Shown piece after piece: positions 9,283 through 19,541 of a stretch of DNA of 64,000 bases. Origin of the DNA: Pseudomonadales bacterium (lineage in GTDB: Bacteria; Pseudomonadota; Gammaproteobacteria; Pseudomonadales; Halieaceae); contig JACKNO010000003.1 of assembly GCA_024234815.1 (NCBI GenBank), positions 635,591-699,590 of the forward strand. Direction: 5' to 3'. The position numbers and the translations under genes are program-made. Under the pieces are notes generated by a model. That model searched no databases, was not told where the DNA came from, and saw only the letters and a program-made list of their open reading frames with translations. Numbering within the stretch: the first letter of the stretch is position 1; each line of letters opens with the position of its first letter.

Positions 9283-10535
9283 GTGCGGACCTGCCCCTCG
9301 CCGAACACCACATACTTCTGGGAGGTCAGGCCCTCCAGCCCCACGGGGCCGCGGGCATGCAGCTTGTCGGTGGAAATACCGATCTCGGCGCCCAGGCCGT
9401 ACTCAAAGCCGTCGGCGAAGCGGGTGGAGGCATTGACCATGACGGAGCTGGAATCCACCTCCCGCAGAAAACGCATGGCCCGCGCGTGGTCGCGGGTGAC
9501 GATGGTATCGGTATGTTGCGAGCTGTAGGTATTGATGTGGTCGATAGCCTCATCCAGGCCCCGCAGCACGCGCACCGCCAGGATCGGGGCGAGATATTCC
9601 TCGCGCCAGTCCTGCTCGGTGGCTTCATTCACCTGCGGCAGAATCGCCCGCGTCCTTGCACAGCCTCGCAACTCCACGGCGGCGGCCGCGTAGGCCTGTG
9701 CCAGCCGGGGCAGCAGCTGCTCCGCGGTGGACTCGGCAAGCAACAGGGTTTCCATGGTATTGCAGGTGCCATAGCGCTGGGTCTTGGCGTTGACGGCAAT
9801 ATTAATCGCCATATCGGCATCGGCGCCGTCGTCGATATACACGTGGCAAACGCCGTCCAGGTGCTTGATGACAGGTACCCGGGACTCGGCGCTGATGCGC
9901 TCGATCAGGCCCTTGCCGCCACGCGGCACTATCACGTCCACATATTCGGGCATGGTTATCAGGTGGCCCACCGCCGCGCGGTCCGCGGTGTTGACAACCT
10001 GCACGGCGGTTGCCGGCAGGTCCGCCGCCAGCAGACCCTCGACCAGGCAGGCGGCGATGGCGCAGTTGGATGCCAGCGCCTCGGAGCCGCCTCGCAAGAT
10101 GGTGGCGTTGCCCGATTTCAGGCACAGGCTCGCCGCCTCGACGGTCACGTTGGGGCGCGACTCATAAATAATGCCGACAACCCCCAGCGGTACCCGCATT
10201 CGGCCCACCTGTATACCGCTGGGCATGGTGTTCATATCGCTGATTGCACCCACCGGGTCCGGCAGGCTCGCGACCTGGCGCAAGCCTTCCAGCATGGCGT
10301 CGATACGCCCCGGAGTGAGTTCTAGCCGGTCCATAAGGGGCGCCGCCAGGCCTGCCACGGCGCCGCGCTCCAGGTCCTCGGCATTGGCCGCGGCCAGGCG
10401 CGAGCGAGCGCCATCCAGCGCGTCCCGGGTTGCGAGCAGGGCTTTATTGCGGGCAGCGGTGCTGGACGCGGCGACGCGGCGCGAAGCCGCGCGAGCCGAG
10501 CGACCCAGCTCCGTCATGTACTGTTCGACATCCAT
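9279..10535 (-). CDS. proA: Gamma-glutamyl phosphate reductase (proline synthesis)
   Basis: ProA reduces gamma-glutamyl phosphate to glutamate-5-semialdehyde with NADPH, the second step of proline synthesis. The 418-residue product is a standard-length aldehyde-dehydrogenase-fold protein with the catalytic cysteine in [11 protein letters not shown] (Cys258) and a conserved [13 protein letters not shown] segment. It is the first gene of an eleven-gene minus-strand run ending at lipB. proB is not adjacent; the next gene is divergent. Confidence 0.97.
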   Translation of the reverse strand: MDVEQYMTELGRSARAASRRVAASSTAARNKALLATRDALDGARSRLAAANAEDLERGAVAGLAAPLMDRLELTPGRIDAMLEGLRQVASLPDPVGAISDMNTMPSGIQVGRMRVPLGVVGIIYESRPNVTVEAASLCLKSGNATILRGGSEALASNCAIAACLVEGLLAADLPATAVQVVNTADRAAVGHLITMPEYVDVIVPRGGKGLIERISAESRVPVIKHLDGVCHVYIDDGADADMAINIAVNAKTQRYGTCNTMETLLLAESTAEQLLPRLAQAYAAAAVELRGCARTRAILPQVNEATEQDWREEYLAPILAVRVLRGLDEAIDHINTYSSQHTDTIVTRDHARAMRFLREVDSSSVMVNASTRFADGFEYGLGAEIGISTDKLHARGPVGLEGLTSQKYVVFGEGQVRT

Positions 10536-10567
10536 GAATGGTGGAATCTGCTATCGGAAAAGCCGGC

Positions 10568-10599
10568 ATTATACCTGAAGGCTCAGGCGCGTGTGTTAA
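10568..10599 (-). promoter_or_regulatory. Probable sigma-70 promoter of the proA operon
   Basis: On the minus strand, 10573-10568 reads TATAAT, a perfect -10 hexamer, 32 bp upstream of the proA ATG. TTAACA (10599-10594) is the best -35 candidate but the spacer would be 20 bp, longer than ideal. As no other strong promoter is seen before mrdA, it probably drives at least proA-nadD-rsfS-rlmH. Confidence 0.5.
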
Positions 10600-10632
10600 G
10601 CTCAGGCCAGAAAATCATTGCGGATCACGGCC

Positions 10633-11283
10633 ATGCCAGCAGCCATTGAACTCGAATTTTTCTATGACTGCTCCAGCCCCTGGACCTACTTTGCCTTCAG
10701 CCGGATGATTCCCCTGGCGGAGCGCCTCAACCAGCCCGTGCGCTGGCGCCCCATCCTCGTGGGCGGCGTGTTCAACGCGGTCAACAGGGAGGTCTACGAC
10801 ACCCGCAAGGCCATGTTCACCAACCCTGAGAACGCCCGTCGCCTCAACTACTATCTCAAGGACATGGCGGACTGGGCGCAATTGTGCGGCGTCACGGCCA
10901 TCATTCCGCCGGGTCATCCGGTCAGCAGCGTCAGAGCCATGCGCGGCGCCTTCTTTGCCGAGGAACAGGGGCTGCTGGTGCCCTATTCCCTGGCAGTGTT
11001 CAAAGCCTATTGGGGTGGGGTAGCGCCCGACATCACCAGCGATGCGGTGCTGCTGGACATCTGCCAGGGCGTCGGCCTCGACCCCGAGGGTTTCTTCAAC
11101 GCCATCGCCAGCCCCGCGTACAAGGAATTGCTGCGCCAGAATACGGACGAACTGATCCAGCGCGGCGGTTTCGGTTCTCCAACGATGTTTATCAATGGCA
11201 GCGACATGTACTTCGGCAATGATCGCCTGCCGCTGGTGGAGCACCGACTGAGACAGTTGTCCGGCGCCGATTTTCGCGCTTAA
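10633..11283 (+). CDS. DsbA-fold 2-hydroxychromene-2-carboxylate isomerase family protein
   Basis: This 216-residue protein belongs to the NahD/kappa-class GST-like branch of the thioredoxin superfamily: it begins IELEFFYDCSSPWTYFAF, where the CxxC of DsbA is replaced by CSSPW with the family's reactive serine. Characterised members isomerise 2-hydroxychromene-2-carboxylate in naphthalene catabolism using glutathione, but no aromatic-degradation genes are nearby, so the substrate is unknown. A C-terminal GGFGSPTMFINGSDMYFGNDRL segment is typical. ATG 10633 is preferred; an in-frame TTG at 10618 would add five residues with no better ribosome site. Confidence 0.85.
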   Translation: MPAAIELEFFYDCSSPWTYFAFSRMIPLAERLNQPVRWRPILVGGVFNAVNREVYDTRKAMFTNPENARRLNYYLKDMADWAQLCGVTAIIPPGHPVSSVRAMRGAFFAEEQGLLVPYSLAVFKAYWGGVAPDITSDAVLLDICQGVGLDPEGFFNAIASPAYKELLRQNTDELIQRGGFGSPTMFINGSDMYFGNDRLPLVEHRLRQLSGADFRA

Positions 11284-11364
11284 GCAAACACCTCCGGACC
11301 CCCACCCCGGTGTCGTGTTGGCGACCACATCCGTCGAGTTCGAGATCCGGGCTCCGCCGCCATA

Positions 11365-11399
11365 TTTACGTTTACGTTAACGTCAATAATCGCTATAGT
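11365..11399 (+). promoter_or_regulatory. LiuR-type operator and promoter upstream of liuR
   Basis: TTTACGTTAACGTCAA (11371-11386) is a near-perfect palindrome centred on GTTAAC, preceded by another TTTACG at 11365-11370. It overlaps a possible promoter: TTTACG (11371-11376), a 17-bp spacer and TATAGT (11394-11399). MerR-family regulators bind between -35 and -10, and the LiuR motif reported for proteobacterial leucine operons is of this TTACG/CGTAA type. This is very probably the autoregulated operator of the liu operon. Confidence 0.7.
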
Positions 11400-11435
11400 A
11401 ACCACCTCCAGCAATTACCCTGGGGCCGTCGCCCA

Positions 11436-11846
11436 ATGCCTGCCAAGATCCACACAATTTCCGACCTGGCGAAAGAGTTCGGGGTAACCACCCGGACGAT
11501 CCGCTTTTACGAGGAAAAAGGCCTGATCACCCCCACGCGGGACGGCAGGAAACGCCTCTACTCCAATGCCGACCGGGTGCGCATCAAACTGATACTGCGC
11601 GGCAAACGCATCGGCATGACGCTGCGCGAATGCGTCGATTTCATCGATATGTACGACCCCGAGCACAACAATACAGAACAGCTACACTCACTCATCGACG
11701 ACGTGAAAAGCCGGCGGGGGCAACTGCTGCAACAAAAACGGGACATCGACGACATGCTCGCGGGGCTGGATGAAGTGCAGCTGCTCTGCGAAGAATCGCT
11801 GGCGAGATCCGATCGCCGGCAAACCACCAACCCTGATAAACACTGA
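11436..11846 (+). CDS. liuR: MerR-family regulator of leucine/isovalerate degradation
   Basis: A 136-residue MerR-type repressor/activator with an N-terminal winged helix (HTISDLAKEFGVTTRTIRFY, then EEKGLITPTRDGRKRLYSNADRVR) and a long dimerisation coiled coil ending LLCEESLARSD. There is no metal-binding cysteine pattern like MerR or CueR. The ATG at 11436 gives the standard MerR N-terminus; the open frame upstream to 11310 is ignored because it lies over the operator. It is 12 bp upstream of liuA, the arrangement of the LiuR regulon, so it probably senses a branched-chain acyl-CoA. Confidence 0.88.
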   Translation: MPAKIHTISDLAKEFGVTTRTIRFYEEKGLITPTRDGRKRLYSNADRVRIKLILRGKRIGMTLRECVDFIDMYDPEHNNTEQLHSLIDDVKSRRGQLLQQKRDIDDMLAGLDEVQLLCEESLARSDRRQTTNPDKH

Positions 11847-11858
11847 CAGGAAGCCACT

Positions 11859-13028
11859 ATGAACACCGGATACCCCACGCTCAATTTCGGCCTCGGCGAA
11901 GAACTGGACATGCTGCGCGACGCGGTCTACCAGATGTGTCAGAAGGAGATCGCCCCGCGCGCGGCGCAGATCGACCGCGACAACCAGTTCCCCGCGGACC
12001 TGTGGCGCAAATTCGGCGATATGGGCCTGCTGGGCATAACCGTGGACGAGGAATACGGCGGCAGCAACCTGGGCTACCTTGCCCACTCCATTGTTATGGA
12101 AGAGATCAGCCGGGCCTCCGCCTCCGTCGGCCTGTCTTACGGCGCCATGTCCAACCTCTGCCTGAACCAGATTCGCAAGAACGGCAGCGAAGCCCAGAAA
12201 CAGAAATACCTCCCCAAACTGTGCAGCGGGGAGCATATCGGCGCGCTGGCGATGTCCGAGGCCAATGCCGGCTCCGACGTGGTGAGTATGAAGCTCAATG
12301 CCCGCAAGGAGGGCGACAGGTATATCCTCAACGGCACCAAGATGTGGATCACCAATGGCCCCGACGCGGACGTTTATGTGATCTACGCCAAGACCGACCC
12401 GGGGGCGGGATCGAAAGGCATCACCGCATTCCTGGTGGAACGTGACCTGGCGGGCTTCTCGCGCTCACCCAAGCTGGACAAACTGGGTATGCGCGGTTCC
12501 AACACCTGCGAGCTGGTCTTCGAGGACGTGGAGGTACCGGCGGAAAACGTACTGCGCAAGGAGGGCGACGGGGTCAGGATCCTGATGTCGGGGCTGGATT
12601 ACGAGCGCACCGTGCTGTCAGGTGGGCCGGTGGGCATCATGCAGGCCTGCGTGGACGAGGTGCTGCCCTACCTGCACGCCCGCAAACAGTTCGGCCAGAG
12701 TATCGGCGAATTCCAGCTCATGCAGGGCAAGCTGGCGGATATGTATGCCGACCTCAACGCCTGCCGCGCCTACCTCTACGCGGTTGCCGGCGCCTGCGAC
12801 CGGGGCGAGGAAACCCGCCAGGACTGCGCCGCGGTCATTCTTTACACCGCGGAGAAGGCCACGCAAATGGCACTGCAGGCAATCCAGGCCCTGGGCGGCT
12901 TCGGCTACACTAACGAATCCAATGCCGGGCGCCTGCTGAGGGACGCCAAATTATATGAGATAGGCGCCGGTACCTCGGAGATTCGCCGCATGCTGATCGG
13001 CCGCGAACTGTTCAACGCAACCGCATAG
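11859..13028 (+). CDS. liuA: Isovaleryl-CoA dehydrogenase
   Basis: LiuA oxidises isovaleryl-CoA to 3-methylcrotonyl-CoA, passing electrons to ETF. The 389-residue acyl-CoA dehydrogenase has the FAD-contact segments [16 protein letters not shown] and [18 protein letters not shown]. The catalytic base sits in LDYERTVL (Glu249), the helix-G position used by isovaleryl-CoA dehydrogenases rather than the C-terminal position of short/medium-chain enzymes. The C-terminus [18 protein letters not shown] is typical. A ribosome site (AGGA) precedes ATG 11859. First catabolic gene after liuR. Confidence 0.95.
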   Translation: MNTGYPTLNFGLGEELDMLRDAVYQMCQKEIAPRAAQIDRDNQFPADLWRKFGDMGLLGITVDEEYGGSNLGYLAHSIVMEEISRASASVGLSYGAMSNLCLNQIRKNGSEAQKQKYLPKLCSGEHIGALAMSEANAGSDVVSMKLNARKEGDRYILNGTKMWITNGPDADVYVIYAKTDPGAGSKGITAFLVERDLAGFSRSPKLDKLGMRGSNTCELVFEDVEVPAENVLRKEGDGVRILMSGLDYERTVLSGGPVGIMQACVDEVLPYLHARKQFGQSIGEFQLMQGKLADMYADLNACRAYLYAVAGACDRGEETRQDCAAVILYTAEKATQMALQAIQALGGFGYTNESNAGRLLRDAKLYEIGAGTSEIRRMLIGRELFNATA

Positions 13029-13036
13029 GACATTTT

Positions 13037-14644
13037 ATGAGCGTCATCCAGTCACGCATCAACCCCCGCGACGCCACCTTCAGCGCCAACCGCGAGGCCA
13101 TGCAGGCCCAGGTTGATGACCTGCGCGCACTGGTGGACCGGGTTCGCCAGGGCGGTGGCCCCAAGGCCCAACAGCGGCACACCTCGCGCGGCAAACTGCT
13201 GCCGCGGGAGCGGCTCAACGCGGTGCTCGATCCCGGCTCTCCCTTCCTCGAATTGTCCCAGCTCGCCGCCTACAAGGTCTATGAGGACGAGGTTCCGGGC
13301 GCCGGTATCATTACGGGCATCGGTCGCATCGCAGGCCAGGAATGCATGATCTTCGTCAACGACGCCACGGTCAAAGGCGGTACCTACTACCCCCTGACGG
13401 TCAAGAAACAGGGGCGCGCCCAGACCATAGCCCAGGAAAACCACCTTCCCTGCATCTACCTGGTCGATTCCGGCGGCGCCTTTCTGCCCCTGCAGGAGGA
13501 GGTCTTCCCCGACCGGGAACACTTCGGCCACGCCTTTTACAACCAGGCCCGCATGTCGGCCATGGGCATTCCCCAGATCGCCGCCGTGCTCGGGTCCTGC
13601 ACCGCCGGCGGCGCCTATCTGCCCGCCATGGCCGACGAGTCGATCATCGTCAAAAACCAGGGCACGATCTTCCTGGGCGGGCCGCCCCTGGTAAAGGCCG
13701 CGACCGGTGAGGTCGTCAGCGCCGAGGAACTGGGCGGCGCCGACGTGCACTGCCGCACCTCCGGTGTCACCGACCACTACGCCAACAACGACCACCATGC
13801 CCTGCAACTTGTGCGCCGTGCCGTCGGGCGCCTCAACCGCGTGAAACCGGTCTCGATGGACCTGCGCGAGCCCGTCGAGCCCGTCTACCCGATAGAGGAC
13901 ATCTACGGCGTCATCCCGGCGGACAAAAAGCAGCCCTACGATGTGCGGGAGGTCATTGCCCGAATCGTGGACGGCTCGGACTTCGACGAATTCAAAGCCC
14001 TTTATGGCGAGACGCTGGTGTGCGGGTTTGCCCGCATTCACGGCTACCCGGTGGGCATTGTTGCCAATAACGGTATCCTGTTCGGGGAATCCGCGGTGAA
14101 GGGCGCGCATTTCGTCGAGCTCTGCGCCCAGCGCAAAACGCCGCTCGTATTCCTGCAGAATATTACCGGCTTCATGGTAGGCAAACAGTACGAGGCCGGC
14201 GGCATCGCACGCCACGGGGCGAAAATGGTGCACGCGGTTGCCTGCGCCAATGTGCCCAAGTTCACGGTAATCATTGGCGGCTCCTTCGGCGCCGGCAACT
14301 ACGCCATGTGCGGCCGCGCCTATGAGCCGCGACTGATGTTCATGTGGCCCAATGCCCGCATCTCGGTAATGGGCGGCGAGCAGGCGGCCGGCGTGCTGGC
14401 CACGGTGAGGCAGGATATTCTCGCGCGCGACGGCAAGGCGATGACGGCTGAGGAGGAGGCCGCGTTCAAGCAGCCCATTCTCGATCAGTATGAACAGCAG
14501 GGACATCCCTACTTCGCATCGGCGCGGCTGTGGGATGACGGCGTTATCGACCCGGCTGATACTCGCATGGTGTTGGGCCTTTCAATCTCAGCGACGCTGA
14601 ATGCGCCGATTGAGGAAACGAAGTTTGGCGTGTTCAGGATGTGA
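13037..14644 (+). CDS. liuB: Methylcrotonyl-CoA carboxylase, carboxyltransferase (beta) subunit
   Basis: LiuB transfers the carboxyl group from biotin to 3-methylcrotonyl-CoA, giving 3-methylglutaconyl-CoA. The 535-residue product is a crotonase-fold carboxyltransferase with the N-half oxyanion segment [13 protein letters not shown] and the C-half biotin-binding region with [16 protein letters not shown] and [20 protein letters not shown]. The first residues [11 protein letters not shown] match the usual MCCB start. It lies 8 bp after liuA. The biotin carboxylase partner is liuD, 183 bp downstream past a repeat rather than past liuC. Confidence 0.96.
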   Translation: MSVIQSRINPRDATFSANREAMQAQVDDLRALVDRVRQGGGPKAQQRHTSRGKLLPRERLNAVLDPGSPFLELSQLAAYKVYEDEVPGAGIITGIGRIAGQECMIFVNDATVKGGTYYPLTVKKQGRAQTIAQENHLPCIYLVDSGGAFLPLQEEVFPDREHFGHAFYNQARMSAMGIPQIAAVLGSCTAGGAYLPAMADESIIVKNQGTIFLGGPPLVKAATGEVVSAEELGGADVHCRTSGVTDHYANNDHHALQLVRRAVGRLNRVKPVSMDLREPVEPVYPIEDIYGVIPADKKQPYDVREVIARIVDGSDFDEFKALYGETLVCGFARIHGYPVGIVANNGILFGESAVKGAHFVELCAQRKTPLVFLQNITGFMVGKQYEAGGIARHGAKMVHAVACANVPKFTVIIGGSFGAGNYAMCGRAYEPRLMFMWPNARISVMGGEQAAGVLATVRQDILARDGKAMTAEEEAAFKQPILDQYEQQGHPYFASARLWDDGVIDPADTRMVLGLSISATLNAPIEETKFGVFRM

Positions 14645-14691
14645 TTTTGATGAGCATCTCTGTCGAGTGTTCTGTTCCATTGCCAGCGCCG

Positions 14692-14789
14692 GTCGCGACA
14701 GGAGTGGTCGGGACACGCCGCAAGTACGTCCATGTAAGCTCGTCTGGAGCCTGCCATGGCCGCGGACGGTTCCGTCCACTCCTGTCGCG
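14692..14789. repeat. REP-like inverted repeat in the liuB-liuD gap
   Basis: CGCGACAGGAGTGG (14694-14707) and CCACTCCTGTCGCG (14776-14789) are perfect 14-bp inverted arms; extending inward gives 18 matches in 21. The inner part has further short palindromes, CGTCCATG near 14727-14734 and GCCATGGC at 14753-14760. This plan of an outer stem with CAGGAGTGG/CCACTCCTG ends and inner CCATG-centred hairpins resembles the mobile REP/BIME-like elements scattered through gammaproteobacterial genomes. No coding capacity. It occupies the gap where other liu operons carry liuC. I found no second full copy in this window. Confidence 0.7.
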
Positions 14790-14827
14790 GCCTGCACCTC
14801 TGTATGGCAAGCAAATGAGAGAGACTG

Positions 14828-16837
14828 ATGTTTGATAAAATTCTGATTGCCAACCGCGGCGAGATTGCCTGCCGCGTGATCAAGACAGCCCGCCGCATGG
14901 GCATCGCGACCGTCGCGGTGTACTCGGATGCGGATCGCGATGCACTGCATGTGCACATGGCTGACGAAGCCGTGCACATAGGCGCCGCCCCGGCGCGAGA
15001 GTCCTACCTGCTCGGAGAGCGCATTCTGCAGGCGGCGCAGGCCACCGGTGCCCAGGCGATCCACCCCGGCTATGGCTTCCTGTCCGAAAATGCGGGATTC
15101 GCCCGGGCCTGCGCGGAGCAGGGCGTGGTTTTCATCGGCCCGCCCACAGCCGCCATTGAGGCGATGGGCTCGAAATCCGCCGCCAAGCGCATCATGGAAG
15201 CTGCCGGCGTGCCACTGGTTCCGGGGTATCACGGCGACGACCAGGACCCGGCGACTCTGCGCGCCGCCGCCGAGGCGATGGGTTACCCGGTTTTGCTCAA
15301 GGCCACTGCTGGCGGCGGCGGCAAGGGTATGCGCCAGGTGTGGTCCGGGGCCGAGTTCGACGAGGCACTGGCCGCGGCCAAACGCGAATCGCTCGCGAGC
15401 TTCGGCGACGATTCCATGCTGGTGGAGAAATACCTCACCAAACCCCGTCACGTCGAGTTGCAGGTGTTCTGCGACAACGCCGGCAACGGTGTATATCTTG
15501 CGGAGCGCGATTGCTCGGTGCAGCGCCGTCACCAGAAGGTCATCGAGGAAGCGCCCGCGCCGGGCATGACCGAAGCGCTGCGCCGCGAGATGGGCGAAAC
15601 CGCCGTACAGGCGGCGCAGGCCATAGACTATCGCGGGGCCGGTACCGTGGAGTTCCTGCTGGACGAAGACGGCAGCTTCTATTTTATGGAGATGAACACC
15701 CGGCTGCAGGTGGAACACCCGGTTACGGAGATGATTACCGGCCAGGACCTGGTGCAGTGGCAACTGCTGGTAGCGGCGGGACAGCCCCTGCCGCTGACGC
15801 AGGATGCGGTGCGGATTCGCGGCCACGCTTTTGAGGCGCGGGTCTACGCAGAGGACCCGGAAAACGACTTCCTGCCTGTTACCGGCACCCTCGCTTACCT
15901 GCAACCACCGCAGGAAAGCCTGAATGTACGGGTGGATACGGGAGTGCGCCAGGGCGACGAAGTCAGCGTGTACTACGATCCGATGATCGCCAAGCTGATC
16001 GTGTGGGATGAGTCCCGGGAGCGCGCGCTGCAGCGACTTGCCATCGCCCTGGCGTCCTATCGCATCGGCGGTACGGTTACCAACCTGGACTTCCTGTACA
16101 ACCTGGCCACCTGCCGCCCGTTCAGGGATGCGGAGCTGGATACCGGTTTTATCGAGAAACACGCCGACCTGATTTTCCACCAGCGACCCCAGGACCTGGC
16201 CCGGGAACTGCCGCTGGCGGGGCTGGCCCTGCTGCTTCACAAACAGCAGCAGGGCAGCGCCAGCGCCTGGGTCGATCCCTGGTCGCCGTGGCAGGCTGGC
16301 GGCGCCTGGCGGCTGAACGAACCACACGTGCACCATCTCTTACTGCACTGCCACCAGCGGGATCACAAGCTGGAAATAGAGCAGCGCGGCGCGCTCTACA
16401 TCGTGCGCAGCGGGGGCCGGGAAGTGCAATTGCAGGGCGAACTGCTGGGAGACCAGCTGCAACTCGAGGTCGAAGGCCATCGCCAGCGTGCCACCCTGGC
16501 ACGCACCGAGGACGGCTTCACCCTGTACCTGGCGAAAGGTGCATGCCACTTCCGCGAGGTGCTGCCCGATATAGGCGAGGCCGACGGGGCGAGCGCCAAC
16601 GCCGGCCTGCTGGCGCCGATGAACGGCACTATCGTGGCGCTGCTGGCAACGCCGGGAAGCGCGGTGGAAGCCAACACCCCCCTGCTGGTGATGGAGGCCA
16701 TGAAAATGGAACACACAATACGGGCACCTGTGGCGGGCACCGTGAACGCCTTTTACTACCAGGCCGGCGATCTCGTGGACGGCGGGGCGGAACTGCTGGA
16801 TTTCACCCCGGAAACCGCGGCAGGCACCGAACAATGA
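14828..16837 (+). CDS. liuD: Methylcrotonyl-CoA carboxylase, biotin-containing (alpha) subunit
   Basis: LiuD carboxylates its biotin with ATP and bicarbonate, supplying LiuB. The 669-residue product has the biotin carboxylase N-domain ([17 protein letters not shown]), an ATP-grasp domain with the glycine-rich loop [12 protein letters not shown], the active-site motif [15 protein letters not shown], and a C-terminal biotinyl domain with EAMKMEH, biotinylated lysine Lys626. The length fits MCC alpha rather than acetyl- or propionyl-CoA carboxylase, and the operon context supports that. Its stop overlaps the liuE start (ATGA). Confidence 0.96.
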   Translation: MFDKILIANRGEIACRVIKTARRMGIATVAVYSDADRDALHVHMADEAVHIGAAPARESYLLGERILQAAQATGAQAIHPGYGFLSENAGFARACAEQGVVFIGPPTAAIEAMGSKSAAKRIMEAAGVPLVPGYHGDDQDPATLRAAAEAMGYPVLLKATAGGGGKGMRQVWSGAEFDEALAAAKRESLASFGDDSMLVEKYLTKPRHVELQVFCDNAGNGVYLAERDCSVQRRHQKVIEEAPAPGMTEALRREMGETAVQAAQAIDYRGAGTVEFLLDEDGSFYFMEMNTRLQVEHPVTEMITGQDLVQWQLLVAAGQPLPLTQDAVRIRGHAFEARVYAEDPENDFLPVTGTLAYLQPPQESLNVRVDTGVRQGDEVSVYYDPMIAKLIVWDESRERALQRLAIALASYRIGGTVTNLDFLYNLATCRPFRDAELDTGFIEKHADLIFHQRPQDLARELPLAGLALLLHKQQQGSASAWVDPWSPWQAGGAWRLNEPHVHHLLLHCHQRDHKLEIEQRGALYIVRSGGREVQLQGELLGDQLQLEVEGHRQRATLARTEDGFTLYLAKGACHFREVLPDIGEADGASANAGLLAPMNGTIVALLATPGSAVEANTPLLVMEAMKMEHTIRAPVAGTVNAFYYQAGDLVDGGAELLDFTPETAAGTEQ

Positions 16838-17739
16838 GCCTGGCGGGGCGGGTAACCCTGGTTGAAGTCGGCCCCAGGGACGGCTTGCAGAACGAGGCCC
16901 AAACCATTGCGTTAGGAGCAAAATTGCAGCTGATCGAGGACCTGGCGGCTGCGGGCCACACGGTTATCGAGGCGGGCAGTTTCGTCAATCCCAAGTGGGT
17001 GCCGCAGATGGCCGACAGCGAAGCGGTGTTCGCGGGCATCAAGCGCCACAGCGGGGTGCGCTACGCCGCGCTTACCCCCAACCTGCAGGGCTTCGAGCGG
17101 GCGGTGACGGCGGGCGCGGACGAAGTGGCCATATTCGCCGCCGCTTCGGAATCCTTTTCGAAAAAGAATATCAACTGCGGTATCGCCGAGAGCCTGCAAC
17201 GCTTCGCCCCGGTCATGGCGGCCGCCGCGGAGCGCGACCTGCCGGTACGGGGCTACGTCTCCTGTGTGCTGGGCTGCCCCTACGAGGGTGAAATAGCACC
17301 CCGGGCGGTGGCCGCAGTCAGCGGAGACCTGCTGGAGATGGGCTGCTACGAGGTGTCCCTGGGCGACACTATCGGCAGCGGCACCGCTGGCAGCATGCAG
17401 CGCCTGCTGGAGGTGTTGCTCGCCCGGTTCACGCCGGCGCAACTGGCGGTACACTGCCACGACACCTACGGCCAGGCCCTGAGCAATATACTGGTGGCCC
17501 TGCAGCATGGCATCACCACAGTGGACGCCTCGGTCGCCGGGCTTGGAGGCTGCCCCTATGCCAGGGGCGCCTCCGGCAACGTGGCCACAGAGGATGTGGT
17601 CTACATGCTCAATGGCCTCGGTATCGAGACGGGGCTGGACCTGGCAGCCCTGATCCGGGCCGGTAACCGGATATGCGACACGCTGGGCCGAGCCAGCGGC
17701 TCCCGGGTTGCCAGGGCACTGGACCTTACATCTACCTGA
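16834..17739 (+). CDS. liuE: Hydroxymethylglutaryl-CoA lyase
   Basis: LiuE splits HMG-CoA into acetyl-CoA and acetoacetate, ending leucine degradation. The 301-residue TIM-barrel protein has [12 protein letters not shown] at the start (metal-binding Asp), the metal-ligand histidines in [13 protein letters not shown], and the mobile-loop catalytic cysteine in [19 protein letters not shown]. Its ATG (16834-16836) overlaps the liuD stop by 4 bp; a longer frame upstream is an overlap with liuD and is not used. Its substrate would come from a methylglutaconyl-CoA hydratase not encoded in this operon. Confidence 0.96.
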   Translation: MSLAGRVTLVEVGPRDGLQNEAQTIALGAKLQLIEDLAAAGHTVIEAGSFVNPKWVPQMADSEAVFAGIKRHSGVRYAALTPNLQGFERAVTAGADEVAIFAAASESFSKKNINCGIAESLQRFAPVMAAAAERDLPVRGYVSCVLGCPYEGEIAPRAVAAVSGDLLEMGCYEVSLGDTIGSGTAGSMQRLLEVLLARFTPAQLAVHCHDTYGQALSNILVALQHGITTVDASVAGLGGCPYARGASGNVATEDVVYMLNGLGIETGLDLAALIRAGNRICDTLGRASGSRVARALDLTST

Positions 17740-17754
17740 GGTAAGCTGTCAGCC

Positions 17755-18096
17755 GTGTCGATAAACTCAAATTTCTTTCCATTGCGCCTGCTGGCGGCGA
17801 TTCTGATCACCGTATCGGGCACCGGCCAGGTGGCCATGTTGTGGTTTCGCGAGCTGACCGGGGCCGCGCTCATCGATGCGCTGCTGGGAGTGGTCTATAT
17901 CATCATTGGTATCGGTTTGCTGGGACAGTCGCGCTTTACCCTGTTCATGGCGATAGCCGTGCCGATGGCAGCATCGGTGCTGATCCTCAATTCAGCCCCC
18001 GACGGGGGCTTCAACATGTTGCAGATTTCGCGCCTGAGTATGGATCTCGCCGTGATCATGTGCAGCGCCATGGTACTGGCCAATTCACGCAAGTGA
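17755..18096 (+). CDS. Small four-helix membrane protein of unknown function
   Basis: A 113-residue hydrophobic protein with about four predicted membrane segments (roughly 8-27, 35-54, 58-76 and 88-106), no signal peptide cleavage site and no catalytic motif I recognise. The start is GTG at 17755, with GAGGTAA (from 17738) 10-13 bases upstream as a ribosome site that overlaps the liuE stop. It could be co-transcribed with the liu operon, but there is no evidence for a role in leucine degradation. It converges on the amidohydrolase gene with a 12-bp gap. Confidence 0.65.
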   Translation: MSINSNFFPLRLLAAILITVSGTGQVAMLWFRELTGAALIDALLGVVYIIIGIGLLGQSRFTLFMAIAVPMAASVLILNSAPDGGFNMLQISRLSMDLAVIMCSAMVLANSRK

Positions 18097-18108
18097 CCGC
18101 GGCGGCGC

Positions 18109-19335
18109 TCAAGCGCCAGCAGCGGCGCGAGCCCTGCGCTCATCCACAAACAGGTAACACCCGGAGTCTTCCGGAACTGCCGCCAGCGGGGTCTCGATCT
18201 GCTGCGGGGTGGGCCCGTAGCGTGCCGCCAGTGGCCGCAGTTTATCGAGATCAAACTTGTATAGACGGGCCGCGTTTTCACCCAGGATCATGCGTCGTTC
18301 ACGGTCCGAAACCCCCGGAAAAGTGAGTTGCAGGGACTCCAGGTTGTAAGGGAACGTACCTTCGTAGTGCGGGTAATCGTTCCCCCAGCAGATCTGCTCG
18401 ATACCCACCTCGTCCCGACCGTCAAGTTCCGCCAGGCTGGGAAAGCTCGCGCCGTAATAACAGTTGCGCCGGGCGTAAAAACTGGGGGGCTCGCGCAGCA
18501 CCCACTCCATCCCGGAGTAGTCCATCTCGCCGATCCCGCCAGCGGCGAAACCCTCGTGGATACGATCCAGGCTGCGCAGCATCCCGGGAGCCCAGGAGCA
18601 GCCGGATTCTGTCAGTATGTACTTCAATTTCGGGTACCGCTCAAATACTCCGCTCAGCAGCAGGTGGCTGTAACCACGCTTGCAATAAAAAGGCACCTCG
18701 GATATCCACAGCGCCTCGGCCACGGGGCCACTGCCGTAATCGGGCAGGCCCTGGCCGGAGTGATGATTCATTACCAGGTCGCAATCCTGGATTGCCGCGT
18801 AGAGCGGCTCCCAGTCGGGATGATAAAGCGGCTTCAGCCAGGTGCAGTCTTCCGGAACAAGCGGCAGCAGTACACCACCGCGCAATCCCGCCTCGGCGAT
18901 CCAGTGCACATCCTTGATGGCTTCCTCTATATTGTTGGGCAGTATCAGGCCCACACCCGCGCGCCGGTCCGGGTCCTGGGCGCAAAAATCCTTGAGCCAG
19001 CGGTTGTGGGCGCGAATACCAGCCAGGGCCCGCTCGTAATGCTCCGGCCGGGGCGGCTGGGAGGTGACGATACTCTTGGAGAAAAAAGGTGGCACGGTAT
19101 TGGGGTACACCACCTCGCCCACCACCCCCTGGCTGTTCTGGTCGGCAGTGCGCACTTCAAAATCCCAGTTGCGCAATTTCTTGCTGCCGTAGTGCTGCTG
19201 TGACGGGTTTCGATAGCCCCCTCGCCATTCATCAAAGGCTTCGCGCCATTTCGGTTCGAGGTACTCGCGGTACTGGGCATGGCTGCCGCCGGCATGGGTA
19301 TCCGCGGTTATGAGAATGTAGGGTTCGGTGCTCAA
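18109..19335 (-). CDS. Amidohydrolase-2 family (TIM-barrel) metal-dependent hydrolase
   Basis: A 408-residue protein of the Amidohydro_2/ACMSD-related family. Visible motifs are the N-terminal metal site ITADTHAGGSH, where DTHAG replaces the usual HxH, the mid-barrel histidine in MNHHSGQG, ESGCSW, and the conserved aspartate in WGNDYPHYEG near the C-terminus. Relatives include decarboxylases and hydrolases of aromatic or cyclic compounds; the reaction cannot be assigned from sequence. It stands alone, convergent with the small membrane protein, with 378 bp of non-coding DNA upstream before yaeQ. Confidence 0.85.
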   Translation of the reverse strand: MSTEPYILITADTHAGGSHAQYREYLEPKWREAFDEWRGGYRNPSQQHYGSKKLRNWDFEVRTADQNSQGVVGEVVYPNTVPPFFSKSIVTSQPPRPEHYERALAGIRAHNRWLKDFCAQDPDRRAGVGLILPNNIEEAIKDVHWIAEAGLRGGVLLPLVPEDCTWLKPLYHPDWEPLYAAIQDCDLVMNHHSGQGLPDYGSGPVAEALWISEVPFYCKRGYSHLLLSGVFERYPKLKYILTESGCSWAPGMLRSLDRIHEGFAAGGIGEMDYSGMEWVLREPPSFYARRNCYYGASFPSLAELDGRDEVGIEQICWGNDYPHYEGTFPYNLESLQLTFPGVSDRERRMILGENAARLYKFDLDKLRPLAARYGPTPQQIETPLAAVPEDSGCYLFVDERRARAAAGA

Positions 19336-19387
19336 ATGTAGCCCCCCGGGCAGTCGTGGGAAAAGCGTTCCGGTATTACAGTCACGC

Positions 19388-19415
19388 GATAGCTGTTACA
19401 GGATAGCTGCTACAG
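19388..19415. repeat. Tandem duplication of a 14-bp unit
   Basis: GATAGCTGTTACAG (19388-19401) is followed immediately by GATAGCTGCTACAG (19402-19415) and then GATA, two copies with one mismatch. It lies in the 378-bp gap between the amidohydrolase and yaeQ, 53 bp upstream of the amidohydrolase ATG. Its direct-repeat form could be a slippage product or a pair of regulator half-sites. Confidence 0.6.
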
Positions 19416-19541
19416 GATACCAAGGCCGGCGGCGCCTTGAATATTTCCCGCGCAGGAATCGGACGACGGCTCAATTGCTTGGACCAGTGCGGCCCTGGCG
19501 GCGTCCTCGACCCGGGCGGGCAGTGCTCAAACGGACCGGGA

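Noticed and set aside
13052..14506. A 484-codon open frame antisense to liuB
   Set aside because: A codon-bias shadow of liuB; it matches no known protein, and liuB is certain.
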